From NCBI RefSeq assembly GCF_000192225.1, contig NZ_GL872413.1, forward strand, positions 677,751 to 741,750: 64,000 nucleotides of DNA, given 5' to 3'. Source of the DNA: Capnocytophaga sp. oral taxon 338 str. F0234. GTDB taxonomy: Bacteria > Bacteroidota > Bacteroidia > Flavobacteriales > Flavobacteriaceae. The notes under the pieces were generated by a model, which had not been told where the DNA came from, searched no databases, and was given only the letters and a program-made list of their open reading frames with translations. Position 1 is the first letter of the stretch; the number at the start of each line of letters is the position of its first letter. Positions 27,101-35,204 of the stretch are shown piece after piece. The translations under genes were made by a program, and so were the position numbers.

Positions 27101-28534
27101 ATGGGTGTCCCTTATCTGAATATTGATCTTGACCTCTCTCCTAATGCTCAAATATTATTGCAAGATAATAATTTAATATTCAGTGATATAATACTTACAG
27201 ATAAGGTATATAGAACGCAAGCGCTCCTTACTGGAAAGATTTATCATCGCAACTTTAGTGATTGGTTCTTAGACCTCCATTTTGATACTAAGAATAAGCG
27301 TTTCTTAGTGCTCAATACTCAGGCTAAGGATAATGAACTCTTCTATGGAACTGGGTTTATCATTGGTAAAGCAAGCATAACAGGAAATGTTAATGACCTT
27401 ACCATAGGGGTGAAGGCAGTAACAGGAGAGGGAACTAAATTTAAAATTCCTTTAAGTGATACTCAAACGGTCGGAGATGATTCTTTTATTACATTTACCT
27501 CTAAGGAAAAAGCGAATAACCAACAAACCCTTTCAAAAACCTATCAAGGGCTTGAAATGAATTTTGATTTGGATGTTCTTCCTTCAGCAGAAATTGAAAT
27601 CATCGTAGACCCAAAGAATAATTCAAGCCTTATAGGGCGTGGTGCGGGAACAGTTCTTTTAGAAATAAATACCAATGGTAAGTTCAATATGTGGGGGGAC
27701 TTTATCACAACTACAGGAGAGTATAACTTTAAGTATGAAGGCTTGATTGATAAGAAATTTAAGGTACTCCCTAATGGTTCTATCTCATGGAATGGAGACC
27801 CCATGGGGGCAACCTTACAAAACCTAAAAGCTGCCTATACTCTTTATGTAAATCCCTCTGTTCTCTTGGATTCCAATCAATACAATAGGAAGATACAAAC
27901 TCAAGTGGTGATAAACTTACAAGGAGATTTGTCACACCCTCAAACGGTTTTTGATATTACTTTCCCTGATAGTAGTCCGAGCCTGGTCTCTGAACTGAAT
28001 TATCGCCTGGAGGATTCTGATAAGAAACAGCTACAAGCTTTCTCTCTCTTGGCACAAGGGAACTTTATGAGTGATGCTACTGCAGGGGAAAAACTGTTAT
28101 CTTACAATATGCTGGAGACTGCAGCAGGTATTTTTAATCAATTGCTATCGAGTGATGATGATAAGCTTAACTTAGGGGTAAGCTATGAGAGTGGTACGGT
28201 AACCCCTGAAAGAACTTACAATAGCTCTGACCGATTAGGAATTACCGTCTCTACTCAAGTGACGGATCGGATATTCTTTAATGGAAAGTTAGGAATTCCT
28301 ATAGGAGGAGTTACTCAAACGGCTGTAGCAGGAGATTTTGAAGTCCAATTCCTTCTAACTAAGGACGGTAGGCTTAGTGCTAAGATATTCAACCGTGAGA
28401 ATGAATTACAACAATACCTTATTGATAAAATAGATTACTCTCAAGGGGTAGGACTTACTTATAAGGTGGATTTTGAAACCTTTAAGCAACTGATACAGGG
28501 AATCTTTGGAAGTAAGGCAAAGAATAAGCAATGA
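24155..28534 (+). CDS. tamB: translocation and assembly module protein TamB
   Basis: 1459 residues. One N-terminal membrane segment (about 16-34, ICYILIFVFLLLMIPSV) is followed by a very long periplasmic beta-taco and, at about 1080-1450, the DUF490/TamB C-terminal domain (EINTNGKFNMWGDFITTTGEYNFKYEG region). TamB spans the periplasm and supports outer-membrane lipid transport or autotransporter assembly with TamA/BamA. The start is GTG at 24155. Its TGA overlaps the prmC ATG (ATGA), so translation is coupled. Confidence 0.93.
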   Translation: MTQKIFRIFKNIVKIICYILIFVFLLLMIPSVQTKLASVVMNRINADYNVDIHIEKLSVSLTGMVNLEQVLIRDYQKDTLISAQEIRTPILNLRQLMKGNLYFSTLETDRLFLDMKTYKGDTLSNLDIFVSRFDSDTPPSKEPFIMRANTIKIKNGRFRVSDYNTENTNAVLTEIDGLTATIHDFDILDSDIKLQLKNGTFLFDNHLKVDDLSTSFQYSDSLISLDKLLLKTPFSQVDADISFIANQGSFSNFLDKVGIQASMRTSYISTNDINGFYDGFAMERTLEVEGELSGSLNNLSVKNVHLYHENTAIEGENILIKNAFNKEKDFVFWGDFPHFASVYSDLVGLMPNLLGKNLPEELRDFGFFEGEAEFTYTTKDLLVDADIFTQKGDFIISGSFFDIAHPQRTNYKGTLETYQLQLGNLLKISQMGKLSAAIQFVGKGLSAKSLEKLSLQATVHSVLYDNYLYKNIKLDAEYFRKRIKATASIGDDNLKMDFKGMADITSSEKANYVLSGEMKHADLKALGFIKKDSIAKVKGNIDLDITGNTLDNMVGKVVLKNASYQKNSQIYDFADFSIEIQKDTTSLRTITLESPDIISGKIQGEFKFSQVGHILINTLAYGFDNYKPFKVMKGQYLTFDFKIYNKIIEIFLPELSLAPNTFIRGKLVGDDNDFKINFRSPYINISNYSLKGINFEYDKKNPLYRSLLQISSIGNPYYKLEKFNMLNTSTTDTLFFQTEFKGGKNSQDDYTLKFYHTINEKRESVIGLKQSTIYFKGNEWLMDNTKENKLILDRRLDSIQIQNFNLHHKDESIVLNGRIVKKDYKDLHLIFDKVDINKITPELEGLDLDGILSGHLSLIQQKNKYYPTSDLIIKGFMLNKYDLGDLQAMIEGNEDLSSFNTNLEFVNGLGEGFHTWGDIFIKNGGTYLNLTSQIDKLNLKPFAPLAKDILSNLRGNISGKAQITGQVSMPKVEGTLSLDNTGMGVPYLNIDLDLSPNAQILLQDNNLIFSDIILTDKVYRTQALLTGKIYHRNFSDWFLDLHFDTKNKRFLVLNTQAKDNELFYGTGFIIGKASITGNVNDLTIGVKAVTGEGTKFKIPLSDTQTVGDDSFITFTSKEKANNQQTLSKTYQGLEMNFDLDVLPSAEIEIIVDPKNNSSLIGRGAGTVLLEINTNGKFNMWGDFITTTGEYNFKYEGLIDKKFKVLPNGSISWNGDPMGATLQNLKAAYTLYVNPSVLLDSNQYNRKIQTQVVINLQGDLSHPQTVFDITFPDSSPSLVSELNYRLEDSDKKQLQAFSLLAQGNFMSDATAGEKLLSYNMLETAAGIFNQLLSSDDDKLNLGVSYESGTVTPERTYNSSDRLGITVSTQVTDRIFFNGKLGIPIGGVTQTAVAGDFEVQFLLTKDGRLSAKIFNRENELQQYLIDKIDYSQGVGLTYKVDFETFKQLIQGIFGSKAKNKQ

Positions 28535-29376
28535 TACTCACAACACTTAAAAATCAATTCCTTCAGGAACTTATCCAGTATGATGTAACAGAGAGAAATA
28601 GTCTATTTTTCATTACTATTGAAGAGTGTTTGGCAATCAATAAAGCAGATTATTTTCTCTATAGAGAAAGAGAACTCTCCATAGAACAGATAAATAAGGT
28701 AGCAAAAGTACTGAGTGAGCTTAAGAAAAATGTCCCTATACAGTATATTTTTCATAGAACTTACTTCTATGGAATGTCTTTCTTTGTTAATGATAATGTG
28801 TTGATTCCCAGACAAGAAACTGAGGAATTAGTGGAATGGATATTGCGGGAAACCCCTAAGAATACCCCCTTACAAATTCTTGATATAGGCACCGGTAGTG
28901 GAGTTATAGCAATTGCCCTAAAAAAATACTTGCCTGAGGCTACAGTTTTTGCTTTGGACATAAGTGAAAAAGCTCTTGAAGTAGCTCAAAGGAATGCTAA
29001 AGAGAATAAGGTTTCTGTTCACTTCTTACAGGAAGATATTCTAAAGGTAACACACTTAGGACGGATTTTTGATATTATTGTTTCCAATCCTCCTTATGTA
29101 AGGAATTCAGAAAAAAGAGAAATAGCGCTTAATGTTTTGGAACATGAACCTCATCTGGCACTATTTGTCCCTGATGATAATCCTTTGCTTTTCTATGAAA
29201 AGATAGCAGAATTAGCCCATCAACATTTGTCCAAGCAAGGAAAGTTATTTTTTGAAATGAATCAATACTTAGCAAAAGAAATGATACAAATGCTTAATAG
29301 GAAAGGATTTAGAAAAGTAGTATTACAAAAAGATTTATCAAATCATGATAGAATGATTTTAGCAACTATTGAATGA
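28531..29376 (+). CDS. prmC: release factor glutamine N5-methyltransferase
   Basis: 281 residues. A helical N-terminal release-factor-binding domain precedes a Rossmann methyltransferase. The SAM loop is ILDIGTGSGVIAIAL and the catalytic SNPPYV is near residue 188. YIFHRTYFYGMSFFVNDNVL and IPRQETEELVEW match PrmC. It methylates the GGQ glutamine of RF1 and RF2. It begins on the ATGA shared with tamB. Confidence 0.96.
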   Translation: MILTTLKNQFLQELIQYDVTERNSLFFITIEECLAINKADYFLYRERELSIEQINKVAKVLSELKKNVPIQYIFHRTYFYGMSFFVNDNVLIPRQETEELVEWILRETPKNTPLQILDIGTGSGVIAIALKKYLPEATVFALDISEKALEVAQRNAKENKVSVHFLQEDILKVTHLGRIFDIIVSNPPYVRNSEKREIALNVLEHEPHLALFVPDDNPLLFYEKIAELAHQHLSKQGKLFFEMNQYLAKEMIQMLNRKGFRKVVLQKDLSNHDRMILATIE

Positions 29377-29380
29377 AAAT

Positions 29381-30466
29381 ATGAAAAATATGAATGCAAA
29401 TATAATTGCTCAGGGAATCCTTAAAGCCGTAGGAATGATTGTAGGAGTATTCCTCCTATGCTTGGGAATTTACAAGCTACAGAATGTAATTATCTATGTT
29501 ATATTGGCTTCTGTGCTTGCCTTAATAGGACGTCCCATAATACAATTCCTAAAGAAAAAATTAAAGTTTAAGAACACTTGGGCAACCATTACCTCTATAG
29601 GGCTTATTATGTGTTTTTTTATAGGACTTATGAGTTTATTTATTCCTATGTTAATTACGCAAGGGAAGAATTTGGCTTCTATTGATTTCCAGGCGTTGAA
29701 TGATAATATTCTTCTCTTTTTGGATAATATTCTTCTTTCTTTAGGATTTACGAAATTGGAATCCAATATAACGAATATCCCCGAATTGCTTAATATGCAG
29801 GATGTCTCCTCAGTGGTTAATGGTTTTATTGAGATTATCAGTAACTTAGGCATGGGACTCTTTTCGGTCTTCTTCATTGCTTTTTTCTTTATGAAGGATG
29901 GAACGGCTATTAGTAACTCCTTTTTAAGTTTGGCAGATCCTAAGCGATTGCCTAAGATTAAGAAAACACTGGAGGAGATTAAGAACTTACTTTCTCGTTA
30001 TTTTGTAGGATTATTTTTGCAACTAACCGTTATCTTTGTACTTTTAACCATTGTGCTGCTTATCTTTGGGGTAGGGGATGCTGTGATTATAGCTTTCTTG
30101 TGTGCACTGCTGAACCTAATTCCCTATCTGGGACCTATCATAGGGGCTGTGGTAATCTCTGTACTTACTATTTCTAATTTTATGGATGCGGATGTACAAA
30201 GCGTAATACTCCCTAAAACTATCTATGTGCTTATAGGATTTCTTATTACTCAACTAATTGATAATGTGTTCAGTCAGCCAATCATTTTTTCTAATTCAGT
30301 AAAATCCAATCCTTTGGAGATATTTTTGATTACCTTAATTAGTGGAACTCTTTTCGGGATTGTAGGGATGGTTGTGGCAATTCCTGCTTATACTGTACTC
30401 AAGGTCATTCTTAAGGCAGTTTTTCCTAATAATAAATTTGTTCAAATGCTTACTTCTAAAATATAA
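29381..30466 (+). CDS. AI-2E/PerM family transporter
   Basis: 361 residues with about eight hydrophobic segments, including the paired N-terminal helices and the C-terminal signature region IAFLCALLNLIPYLGPIIGAVV. Members export small molecules or ions (autoinducer-2, Na+/H+); the substrate here is unknown. ATG at 29381 is chosen because the frame's earlier TTG lies inside prmC. It ends 1 nt before the next gene, so it is in an operon. Confidence 0.88.
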   Translation: MKNMNANIIAQGILKAVGMIVGVFLLCLGIYKLQNVIIYVILASVLALIGRPIIQFLKKKLKFKNTWATITSIGLIMCFFIGLMSLFIPMLITQGKNLASIDFQALNDNILLFLDNILLSLGFTKLESNITNIPELLNMQDVSSVVNGFIEIISNLGMGLFSVFFIAFFFMKDGTAISNSFLSLADPKRLPKIKKTLEEIKNLLSRYFVGLFLQLTVIFVLLTIVLLIFGVGDAVIIAFLCALLNLIPYLGPIIGAVVISVLTISNFMDADVQSVILPKTIYVLIGFLITQLIDNVFSQPIIFSNSVKSNPLEIFLITLISGTLFGIVGMVVAIPAYTVLKVILKAVFPNNKFVQMLTSKI

Positions 30467-30467
30467 A

Positions 30468-31652
30468 ATGCTGAACTACAGAATATTATATTCCGATGTA
30501 CAGGCTTTTATACAGAGGAATCTGAAAGTTAATATTCCAAATCTCATTCTGAAAAAATCTCCTTTTGAGGGGATTACCTCTGCAGAATTAGCCACCCAGA
30601 TTGAGGGAAAAGCAAGAAGTAGAACGAAACTTCCTCTCTGGTATGCTACAGAGGGGATTTATTATCCGGCTAAGCTATCCTTGGAGCAAGCCTCTTCTGA
30701 AGCTACAGCTTGTTATAAAGCCTCTTTGGTTAGTGGAAATTTGCTTGATGCCACAGGAGGCTTCGGGGTGGATGATTATTTCTTCTCTCAGCGATGCAAA
30801 AGTGTTACGCATTGCGAACTTCAGAAGGAACTCTCTGAAATTGTGCAGCATAATTTCAAGCTATTACAAGCCAAGATTCACTGTGTAAGTGAGGACTCAT
30901 ATAAGTATCTTTATGATAAGGGATTTTTCTTTGATGTGATTTATTTAGATCCTTCAAGGCGAGATAACCAGAAGAGGCGAATTTTCCTCTTAGAGGATTG
31001 TTTACCCAATGTCCCTGATACTTTGGATTTTCTTTGGCAATATACCGATACCCTCTTGATAAAAACCTCTCCTATGCTGGATATCACTCAGGCACTTATT
31101 CAACTTCCACAAACCGCTCAAGTACACATCGTAGCTGTAGAAAATGAGGTTAAAGAACTTTTGTTCTTATTAAAGAAGGAAAGAACCAATACACTTGTTA
31201 GAATGGTTAATATGTGTGCTTATCGTTCAGATATATTCTCTTTTTATCTGTCACAAAAACAAAAAGCAGTGGTGGGATTTTATGGGACAGAAGGAAAATA
31301 TTTGTATGAGCCCAATGCTTCTATTCTCAAGGGAGGAGCTACTGATTTACTTGCTCAAGAGTATGGGCTTATGAAGGTAGCGCCTGATTCTCATTTACTT
31401 ATAGGAGAAAATTATCTGCTTGATTTTCAAGGACGTATTTTTAGGATAAAAGAGAAAATACCTTTTTCCAAAACAATGGTAAGGCAAAGTGCAATCTCTC
31501 AGGCAAATATTACTATACGAAACTTTCCTCTCTCTGTTGAGCAGATTCGTAAGCAATTCCATATCAAGGAAGGTGGAAATCTTTATCTGTTCTTCACCAC
31601 AACCTCAGAAGCGGAAAGAATAGTTATTATTTGTGAAAAACCCTTTGGATAA
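30468..31652 (+). CDS. SAM-dependent methyltransferase with THUMP-like C-terminus
   Basis: 394 residues. The SAM-binding loop is LLDATGGFGVDDYFF and a catalytic-type motif is VIYLDPSRRDNQKR. The C-terminal part (about 300-394) resembles the THUMP-like domain of Bacteroidota class I methyltransferases of unknown target, likely an RNA. The start ATG at 30468 follows the perM stop by 1 nt; the frame is open upstream only as overlap. It ends the tamB-prmC-perM operon. Confidence 0.85.
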   Translation: MLNYRILYSDVQAFIQRNLKVNIPNLILKKSPFEGITSAELATQIEGKARSRTKLPLWYATEGIYYPAKLSLEQASSEATACYKASLVSGNLLDATGGFGVDDYFFSQRCKSVTHCELQKELSEIVQHNFKLLQAKIHCVSEDSYKYLYDKGFFFDVIYLDPSRRDNQKRRIFLLEDCLPNVPDTLDFLWQYTDTLLIKTSPMLDITQALIQLPQTAQVHIVAVENEVKELLFLLKKERTNTLVRMVNMCAYRSDIFSFYLSQKQKAVVGFYGTEGKYLYEPNASILKGGATDLLAQEYGLMKVAPDSHLLIGENYLLDFQGRIFRIKEKIPFSKTMVRQSAISQANITIRNFPLSVEQIRKQFHIKEGGNLYLFFTTTSEAERIVIICEKPFG

Positions 31653-31675
31653 TTGCCGATAAAATTGTAACTTTG
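31644..31675 (+). promoter_or_regulatory. promoter of the ABC permease gene
   Basis: TTTG (31644-31647) and TAACTTTG (31668-31675) are separated by 20 nt. The ATG follows only 8 nt after the -7 box, so the mRNA should be nearly leaderless. Confidence 0.65.
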
Positions 31676-31683
31676 CACAAGTT

Positions 31684-32937
31684 ATGAAACAGTTACGCCT
31701 TATTATTTTCCGTGAATACCTCACTAAGGTACGCAATAAATCTTTCTTACTGATGACACTCTTAAGTCCATTAGCAGTGATTGCTTTGTCCTTATTAATT
31801 GCTTACCTTACTCAGTTGAACAATGCAACCCAACATCATGTTGATATTTTGGATGAGAGTGGTTACTTTGAGCAAGTTTTTGCTCAAGAGAAGGGAATCA
31901 CTTATACTTACACTACCGAGGGTCGTTTGGAACAGCTCAAAAAAGTATCCGAAGAGAAACAAGTATATGGATTCCTGTATATAGATAAGAGAGCAAACCA
32001 TTTTCAGTTCTTCAGTGAAGAGTCTCCAAGCCCTTCCTTTATAGAAAAATTACAACAAATTATAGAGCAAGGTCTTTTCCTTCATAATCTACAGCAGGAG
32101 AATATCAATCCTTCACAGATAGCCAATGCTAAAGAGAATGTTTCCATTACTTTACTAAATTATTCGGGAGATAGGAGTTCTCAGATGGCAAGTTGGCTTC
32201 GGCTTATTTTTGGAGGAACAGCGGGTTATTTGCTAATGATGTTTATCATTGTTTATGGAAATATGATTATGCGCAGTGTCATAGAGGAAAAGGTAAATCG
32301 CATTGTTGAAGTGATAGTCTCTTCTGTAAGACCCCATACCTTGCTCTTAGGAAAGATAATAGGGACCTCTTTGGTGGGGATTACTCAATTTCTTATCTGG
32401 CTCCTCTTGGGAATATTGCTTTTGTCACTATTACCCTCTCTACAAGGAACTGCTGGGGCTACTTCCAATCCTCATATAATAGCAGATTTACTCAAGGAAC
32501 TAAGCCTTTTGCCTTTGGTAAAACTATCTATTTGTTTCTTCTTATACTTTATTGGAGGGTATTTGATATACAGTTCCTTTTATGCTACTATAGGAGCTGC
32601 TGTGGATAGTGAAACAGATACACAACAATTCCTTCTTCCGGTACTTTTCCCTTTGATATTAGCCATTTATATTGGCTTCTTTACAGTAATAGAAGACCCT
32701 CATGGAAGCGTTTCTGTCATATTCTCTCATATACCACTGACCTCTTCAGTGGTAATGCTCATGCGTATCCCCTTCGGGGTATCATGGGGAGAGATTATAC
32801 TTTCCTTAGTACTATTATACGGTTTCTTCTTCCTTGCCCTATGGGTGGCAGCCAGAATCTATCGCATAGGAATCCTTTCCTATGGAAAGAAACCTTCTTA
32901 CAAAGAACTTCTCAGATGGCTAAGGATGCCTAATTAA
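31684..32937 (+). CDS. ABC-2 type permease (NatB-like)
   Basis: 417 residues. One membrane segment near the N-terminus (22-42) precedes a large extracytoplasmic domain (about 45-175) and five or six C-terminal segments. MRSVIEEKVNRIVEVIVSSVRP is the family signature for sodium/drug exporter permeases. No ATPase gene is adjacent, so its partner is encoded elsewhere. It is followed 9 nt later by the VanX-type dipeptidase gene. Confidence 0.85.
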   Translation: MKQLRLIIFREYLTKVRNKSFLLMTLLSPLAVIALSLLIAYLTQLNNATQHHVDILDESGYFEQVFAQEKGITYTYTTEGRLEQLKKVSEEKQVYGFLYIDKRANHFQFFSEESPSPSFIEKLQQIIEQGLFLHNLQQENINPSQIANAKENVSITLLNYSGDRSSQMASWLRLIFGGTAGYLLMMFIIVYGNMIMRSVIEEKVNRIVEVIVSSVRPHTLLLGKIIGTSLVGITQFLIWLLLGILLLSLLPSLQGTAGATSNPHIIADLLKELSLLPLVKLSICFFLYFIGGYLIYSSFYATIGAAVDSETDTQQFLLPVLFPLILAIYIGFFTVIEDPHGSVSVIFSHIPLTSSVVMLMRIPFGVSWGEIILSLVLLYGFFFLALWVAARIYRIGILSYGKKPSYKELLRWLRMPN

Positions 32938-32946
32938 ACTATTTTT

Positions 32947-33630
32947 ATGAATATTAATTATCTGATGTATAGTAGGGGAGTGTGTATCCTTATAACCTTT
33001 CTTATGATGGGGAATATCCATATAGGAGCTCATACTTTTCCTAAGGATAGCCTTCCAAGAGTGAAATCTGTTAAGGATATTCATACCAAGTTTGTGAATA
33101 TAGAACAGCTTTCTTCGGATTTTGTATTGGATATGAAGTATGCCACCACTGACAATTTTCTCAAACAAAAGGTGTATGATTGCCCTAAATGTTATCTTAG
33201 GAAAGCTACTGCTAAAGCACTATTGGAGGCACAGAAGGATTTCATAAGAAGAGGGTATGCAATTAAGATATTTGATTGTTATCGCCCTCTTTCTATCCAA
33301 AAGAAGATGTGGAAAATCCTACCAGGCACCCATTATGTGGCCAATCCAGCTAAGGGCTCTAAGCATAATCGGGGAGCTGCTGTGGATATTACTTTAGTAG
33401 AACTTAAAACAGGAAAAGAACTCAATATGGGGACACCTTTTGACTTCTTTGGAGAAAAAGCACACCATAGCTATACTAAGTTGCCTAAGGAGGTCTTAGA
33501 GAATCGTAAACTACTTAAGGAGGTAATGAATAAGTACAATTTTAAGTCTATTTTCTCAGAATGGTGGCATTATGAATACCGTCCTGAAATGACCTCTCCT
33601 GTAGAAGATATCTCTTGGGAATGTCCTTGA
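32947..33630 (+). CDS. D-Ala-D-Ala dipeptidase (VanX/DdpX family)
   Basis: 227 residues. An N-terminal hydrophobic stretch (about 8-28) is probably a signal peptide, so the enzyme should act in the periplasm. The zinc site of the M15D family is complete: SKHNRGAAVDITL (His and Asp ligands) and EWWHYEY (catalytic Glu, third His). In periplasmic form it more likely recycles peptidoglycan D-Ala-D-Ala than confers glycopeptide resistance; no vanHA genes are present. Confidence 0.9.
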   Translation: MNINYLMYSRGVCILITFLMMGNIHIGAHTFPKDSLPRVKSVKDIHTKFVNIEQLSSDFVLDMKYATTDNFLKQKVYDCPKCYLRKATAKALLEAQKDFIRRGYAIKIFDCYRPLSIQKKMWKILPGTHYVANPAKGSKHNRGAAVDITLVELKTGKELNMGTPFDFFGEKAHHSYTKLPKEVLENRKLLKEVMNKYNFKSIFSEWWHYEYRPEMTSPVEDISWECP

Positions 33631-33725
33631 GAGAAGAGTGAGAAGCTAATAAAGATTTTAAAAAAACATTATAGTAAGCATAAATAATTCTTAAAACAGA
33701 GTTATTCAAAAAAAAATGCTTAATT

Positions 33726-33742
33726 TTGGCACGATATTTTAT
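33726..33742 (+). promoter_or_regulatory. sigma-54-like promoter of the ompH pair (weak)
   Basis: TTGGCACGATATTTTAT matches the -24 half (TTGGCACG) of sigma-54 promoters exactly, but the -12 GC is TA here. It ends 15 nt before the ATG at 33758. No TAnnTTTG is seen in this gap. Confidence 0.35.
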
Positions 33743-33757
33743 AGTCTTTAAAGTGCC

Positions 33758-34546
33758 ATGAAAAAAAGATTTTCTTTTTCATTATTTTTGTTGTGCTTAA
33801 GCTTTCCACTGTTTGCACAGAAAGCAACACGGATAGCTTATGTGGATATGAATTATATCCTTAATAACATGGACGAATATAAGGTAGCCAGTGAACAACT
33901 TAGCCAAAAGGTGGCTCAGTGGGAGAAAGATATTGAACAGAAGCAAGCCGATATAAAAAGCCGTGAGGAAAAGCTTGAAGCTGAAAAGCCCCTCCTTACC
34001 TCTGAGATGGTCAAAGATAGAGAGGAAGAAATTCAAGTATTACAACAGAACTTGGATGATTATAAGCAAAAACGATTTGGAGCCGAAACAGGGGATTATA
34101 TCACACAACGTTGGAAGCTCATCCAGCCTATCCAAGACCAAGTGTTCAATATAGCACAACAGATAGGAAAAACAAGAAAATATGATTATATTTTTACCTC
34201 AGACGATGCAGCCTCTATCTATGCAGATGAGAAAAATGATATTACCAAGATAGTTCTGCGATTGCTCAAGAGAAAAGATAATGCAGAGGACAGGAATAAA
34301 GAAATAAGTACTTTGCTTAAGGAAAACCTTAACTTTGAGTACAAAGATGAAAGACAGCGTAAAGTAGAAGAACGTGAGAAAAAATATAAAGAAAGCCTTG
34401 ATAAGCGACAGAAAGAAAGAGAACGTATCAAGCAAAAACAATTAGAAGAAAAACAAAAAAGAGAACAAGAACGTGCTCAAGCAATAGAAAAGAAAAAAGC
34501 AGAAAAAGCACAACAACAAAAGCAACAAACAAATAATAATAAATAA
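33758..34546 (+). CDS. OmpH/Skp family periplasmic chaperone (long form)
   Basis: 262 residues. After a signal peptide (1-21, ending LFAQ), ATRIAYVDMNYILNNMDEY begins a Skp-like domain with a long coiled coil. A further K/E/Q-rich helix (about 195-262) extends the usual Skp length of about 160-180. Skp trimers hold unfolded outer-membrane proteins. It lies 16 bp upstream of a second ompH; in many Bacteroidota these follow bamA, which is absent here. Confidence 0.9.
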   Translation: MKKRFSFSLFLLCLSFPLFAQKATRIAYVDMNYILNNMDEYKVASEQLSQKVAQWEKDIEQKQADIKSREEKLEAEKPLLTSEMVKDREEEIQVLQQNLDDYKQKRFGAETGDYITQRWKLIQPIQDQVFNIAQQIGKTRKYDYIFTSDDAASIYADEKNDITKIVLRLLKRKDNAEDRNKEISTLLKENLNFEYKDERQRKVEEREKKYKESLDKRQKERERIKQKQLEEKQKREQERAQAIEKKKAEKAQQQKQQTNNNK

Positions 34547-34562
34547 TTTAACACATAGAAAA

Positions 34563-35096
34563 ATGATAAAAAAAATTAGAAATTGGGTAATTACAGCTGC
34601 ATTTATCCTTGGAGGAACAACTATCGCTATGGCACAAGTCAAAATAGCTCATATTGATTCTCAAAAGCTCCTTAAAGAAATGCCTGAAATGAAGGCTGCT
34701 CAAGCGCAGTTACAAAAATTGGAACAATCCTATACCAATGATATCCAAGCTTCTGTAAAAGAATATCAAAAGAAAGTAGAAGAATTCCAACGTAAGGTAA
34801 ATGCTCTTACTGAAGCTCAACTTAAAGAAAAACAAGCAGAACTTGAAAAGGAACAAAGAGCCTTGGAGACTATGCAAAATAATATCCGTCAAGCACAACA
34901 AACCGCTGCTGAAGAATACCAAAAGAAGAGCCAAACCTTAATAGAACCTATTATGGAAAAAGCTAAAAAGGCTGTACAGAAGGTAGCTAAGGCACAGGGT
35001 TATCAGTATGTATTGGACTCCGCTACAGGAGCAGGAGTGATTGTAGCTGAAGGTAAAGACCTGTTCAATGATGTGAAAAAAGAATTAGGATTTTAA
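34563..35096 (+). CDS. OmpH/Skp family periplasmic chaperone
   Basis: 177 residues, standard Skp length. A signal peptide (1-24, ending AMAQ) is followed by VKIAHIDSQKLLKEMPEM, then a coiled coil (about 45-125) and the returning beta segment GYQYVLDSATGAGVIVAEG. It is co-transcribed with the long form just upstream. It is expected to trap unfolded outer-membrane proteins in the periplasm. Confidence 0.93.
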   Translation: MIKKIRNWVITAAFILGGTTIAMAQVKIAHIDSQKLLKEMPEMKAAQAQLQKLEQSYTNDIQASVKEYQKKVEEFQRKVNALTEAQLKEKQAELEKEQRALETMQNNIRQAQQTAAEEYQKKSQTLIEPIMEKAKKAVQKVAKAQGYQYVLDSATGAGVIVAEGKDLFNDVKKELGF

Positions 35097-35145
35097 TATG
35101 ATTCAATGATTAACGCTTACGATAAGCATTAACCTATTACCATTA

Positions 35146-35180
35146 AAAAGTGCTTACAGTTTTGGGCTGTAAGCACTTTT
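35146..35180. terminator. bidirectional terminator ompH/PiT
   Basis: A perfect 14-bp stem AAAAGTGCTTACAG / CTGTAAGCACTTTT with a 7-nt loop lies between converging genes. Confidence 0.85.
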
Positions 35181-35204
35181 CTATTATAATCATTGGTTAT
35201 TATT

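Noticed and set aside
32947-33630. Vancomycin resistance locus
   Set aside because: The VanX-type enzyme has an apparent signal peptide and no vanHA or regulator neighbours; a Gram-negative envelope makes peptidoglycan recycling more likely.
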